A DNA stretch of 6,830 nucleotides from the NCBI GenBank assembly GCA_033763635.1, contig JANRKG010000383.1:1-6830 (forward strand), in the 5' to 3' direction. Below are positions 5,026-6,830 of the stretch, one piece after another. The position numbers were made by a program, and so were the translations under genes. Origin of the DNA: JANRKG01 sp033763635. GTDB taxonomy: Bacteria; Cyanobacteriota; Cyanobacteriia; GCF-001939115. The notes beneath the pieces were generated by a model. The model was not told the origin of the DNA and ran no database searches. It saw only the letters and a list, made by a program, of their open reading frames with translations. Each line of letters begins with the position of its first letter. Position 1 is the stretch's first letter.

Positions 5026-6830
5026 ATGCTGCCAAAAGAAACGCCAAAAAAAACGACTGTATTTTCAGTAATTAGCTTTGTCAAACGCAACAACAGGCAA
5101 GCTAAAAGGCTCAACTCCAAGAAAAAAATAAGTTCTGAATATTCCCTTCAATTGACTTTCCTGAGTCTATTTTTTAATTACTTGATTCACTTCCTGAAAT
5201 ACAACATATATTCATTAAATCTGATTCATAAAACTCTGTTTTTCTTGATATTAATGGCTGGATTGGTAGCCCCTTCTGCCAGGACTCAATCTATTGCCCC
5301 AGCCAGGGATGGAACGGGGACGATCGTAACTCCCCAGGGCAACCAGTTTGACATCACAGGAGGAACCCTATCGAGCGATCGGGCTAACCTGTTCCACAGT
5401 TTTCAGCAGTTTGGCCTGGATGCCAATCAAATTGCGAACTTTATCTCTAATCCCCAAATTCAAAATATCTTAGGCAGAGTGGCGGGGGGAGATCCATCGG
5501 TTATCAATGGCCTGATTCAAGTGACAGGGGGAAATTCCAACCTATTCTTACTCAATCCAGCAGGAATTCTGTTTGGCCCGAATGCCAGCTTGAATGTGCC
5601 CGCTGCTTTTACTGCTACCACCGCAACTGGAATGCGATTTGGCGATCAGTGGTGGAGCGCTTACGGTGCGAATCCCTACAGTTCATTGGTTGGCAACCCT
5701 GACGGGTTTGCCTTGTTGCAAGCAGGGCCGATCGCCAATGCCGGAACCCTGGTCGCTGCTCCGGGCCAAAGTGTCACCCTGATCGGTGGGACGGTGGTGA
5801 ACACAGGAACGATCGCCACTCCGGGCGGAAAAGTGACGATCGCCGCCCTTCCGGGCGATCGGTGGGTACGGCTTTCCCAGGAAGGAAGTGTGTTGAGCCT
5901 CGATCTGCCCCTCCAGGATCGGGAAACGCTTCAGTCTCCCTTCCCTCTCACCCCGCTGACTCTGCCAGAATTGTTGACAGGGAACGTTTCTAATCATCCG
6001 GGGTTGATCGTGCAGTCCGGCAAGATTGATGTTTCCAGTTCCAACGCGCAGGGAGGAATGGTGCAGATTTCCGCCAAAGTAGCCGTGCTTGATGGGCAGG
6101 TGAATGCTTCCGGGAGCAGTGGCGGAACGATTCGGGTGGAGGGCGATCGGCTGCTGCAAACGGGACAAATGCGCGCCGATGGGCAACGGGATGCAGGGGG
6201 CCAGGTCCAAATCCAGTTACAAGAACGGGGAATTCAAACCACGAGTGGGCTGATCTCGGTGCAAGGAGGCAGTCAGGGCAAAGGGGGAACAGTGCAGTTC
6301 CAGGGGGGAACCCGTTTCTCCCCTTCAGTGACTCCAGGATTGTTCCTCTCTGGGCAGATCGATGCCAGTGGGCAGCAGGGCGGGACGGTGCAAATCCTGG
6401 GGCAACAGCTTGATTTGTATGACGCGCAAATTCGGGCAAACGGGGTACAGGGCGGCGGCACCATTCTCGTCGGGGGCGATTTTCAGGGGAAGAATCCGGT
6501 GGTTCCCAATGCCGATCGCACCACCCTCAACTTTTCCACGACCCTCCAGGCGAATGCATTCCAGAACGGCTCAGGGGGGCGGGTAATCGTCTGGTCGAAT
6601 CAAAAAACGGAGTTCGCAGGAACAATTCAGGCACGGGGAGGGCTACAGAGCGGAGAGGGCGGTTTTGTAGAAGTCTCTGGGCAAGAAAGCCTGGGGATGG
6701 GAGGCCAGGTTGAAGTCGGTGCAACGAATGGGCGGAATGGAACTCTGTTACTCGATCCCAAGAACATCATCATTTCGGAAACAACAGGTATTTTTCCCCA
6801 GTTCGATCTGATCGACCCAAATCAAGGCGG
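5026..6830 (+). CDS. Filamentous-hemagglutinin-like two-partner-secretion exoprotein, N-terminal part (3' end cut by window)
   Basis: The frame is open from ATG 5026 to the right edge, giving 601 visible residues. Residues 1-34 hold 11 Lys/Arg and one acidic residue. Hydrophobic stretches follow at about 41-57 and 70-82 (TLFFLILMAGLVA), with a likely signal-peptidase site around 85-93. A TPS secretion domain spans about 94-330: DGTGTIVTPQGNQFDITGG, NLFHSFQQFGLD (121-132), NPQIQNILGRV (142-152), VTGGNSNLFLLNPAGILFGP (166-185, including the NPxGI motif) and VPAAFTATTATGM. Such domains guide the protein through a FhaC/ShlB-type outer-membrane pore. From 343 on, nine GGxVxV-like turns (343, 366, 391, 420, 452, 477, 517, 545, 572) with interposed DASG-type segments fit a right-handed beta-helix, ending in GTLLLDPKNIII. 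Adhesion or a surface role is inferred from the family; the C-terminal domain and a partner transporter lie outside the window. Confidence 0.93.
   Translation, partial: MLPKETPKKTTVFSVISFVKRNNRQAKRLNSKKKISSEYSLQLTFLSLFFNYLIHFLKYNIYSLNLIHKTLFFLILMAGLVAPSARTQSIAPARDGTGTIVTPQGNQFDITGGTLSSDRANLFHSFQQFGLDANQIANFISNPQIQNILGRVAGGDPSVINGLIQVTGGNSNLFLLNPAGILFGPNASLNVPAAFTATTATGMRFGDQWWSAYGANPYSSLVGNPDGFALLQAGPIANAGTLVAAPGQSVTLIGGTVVNTGTIATPGGKVTIAALPGDRWVRLSQEGSVLSLDLPLQDRETLQSPFPLTPLTLPELLTGNVSNHPGLIVQSGKIDVSSSNAQGGMVQISAKVAVLDGQVNASGSSGGTIRVEGDRLLQTGQMRADGQRDAGGQVQIQLQERGIQTTSGLISVQGGSQGKGGTVQFQGGTRFSPSVTPGLFLSGQIDASGQQGGTVQILGQQLDLYDAQIRANGVQGGGTILVGGDFQGKNPVVPNADRTTLNFSTTLQANAFQNGSGGRVIVWSNQKTEFAGTIQARGGLQSGEGGFVEVSGQESLGMGGQVEVGATNGRNGTLLLDPKNIIISETTGIFPQFDLIDPNQG

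Noticed and set aside
5683..6439. Two long minus-strand open frames (5683-6210 and 5990-6439)
   Set aside because: They lie opposite the TPS exoprotein, overlap each other, and their Pro/Arg/His-rich translations come from the complementary Gly/Gln-rich codons.
1..6830. CRISPR arrays, tRNA or rRNA genes, insertion-sequence ends
   Set aside because: None seen: no regular long direct repeats with spacers, no cloverleaf or rRNA-like segments, no transposase frame or terminal inverted repeats.

Overview
The window is bacterial and almost certainly cyanobacterial. It carries the tail of the ndhD3-cupA-cupS CO2-uptake operon, a plant/cyanobacterial-type neutral invertase and a cyanobacterial-style two-partner-secretion exoprotein. 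The palindrome CGATCG (core of the HIP1 octamer GCGATCGC) occurs about twenty times, and short heptamer repeats of the kind common in filamentous cyanobacteria are present. A filamentous, Leptolyngbya-like genome is a reasonable guess, but the species cannot be fixed from this sequence.

Layout. Positions 1-612 hold the C-terminal part of NdhD3, a proton-pumping membrane subunit of the low-CO2-inducible NDH-1MS complex. An 89-bp gap with a GC-rich palindrome leads to cupA (702-2003), the CO2-hydration subunit, then a 43-bp gap to cupS (2047-2448), a FAS1-domain accessory subunit. A clear intrinsic terminator (2539-2570) ends the operon. A small S4-type RNA-binding protein is encoded convergently on the minus strand (2641-2841). 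A small protein of unknown function (2989-3213, plus strand) is divergent from it; its first five codons are an exact tandem duplication. Next is a GH100 neutral/alkaline invertase (3380-4756) that appears to start at TTG, followed by its own terminator (4791-4833). An AT-rich leader with a candidate promoter and a very strong Shine-Dalgarno precedes a large gene (5026 to past the right edge), a filamentous-hemagglutinin-like TPS exoprotein truncated by the window.

How they work together. NdhD3, CupA and CupS belong to one complex that couples electron transport from the plastoquinone/ferredoxin side to conversion of CO2 to bicarbonate. The invertase acts in cytosolic sucrose breakdown and the exoprotein acts at or outside the outer membrane. 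Neither shows a functional link to the CO2-uptake operon; they look like independent transcription units.

I found no convincing new multi-gene system here. The best points for a second look are the heptamer repeats touching two stop codons, the duplicated start of the small protein, the TTG start of the invertase with an adjacent inverted repeat, and the long AT-rich, highly basic N-terminus of the exoprotein.
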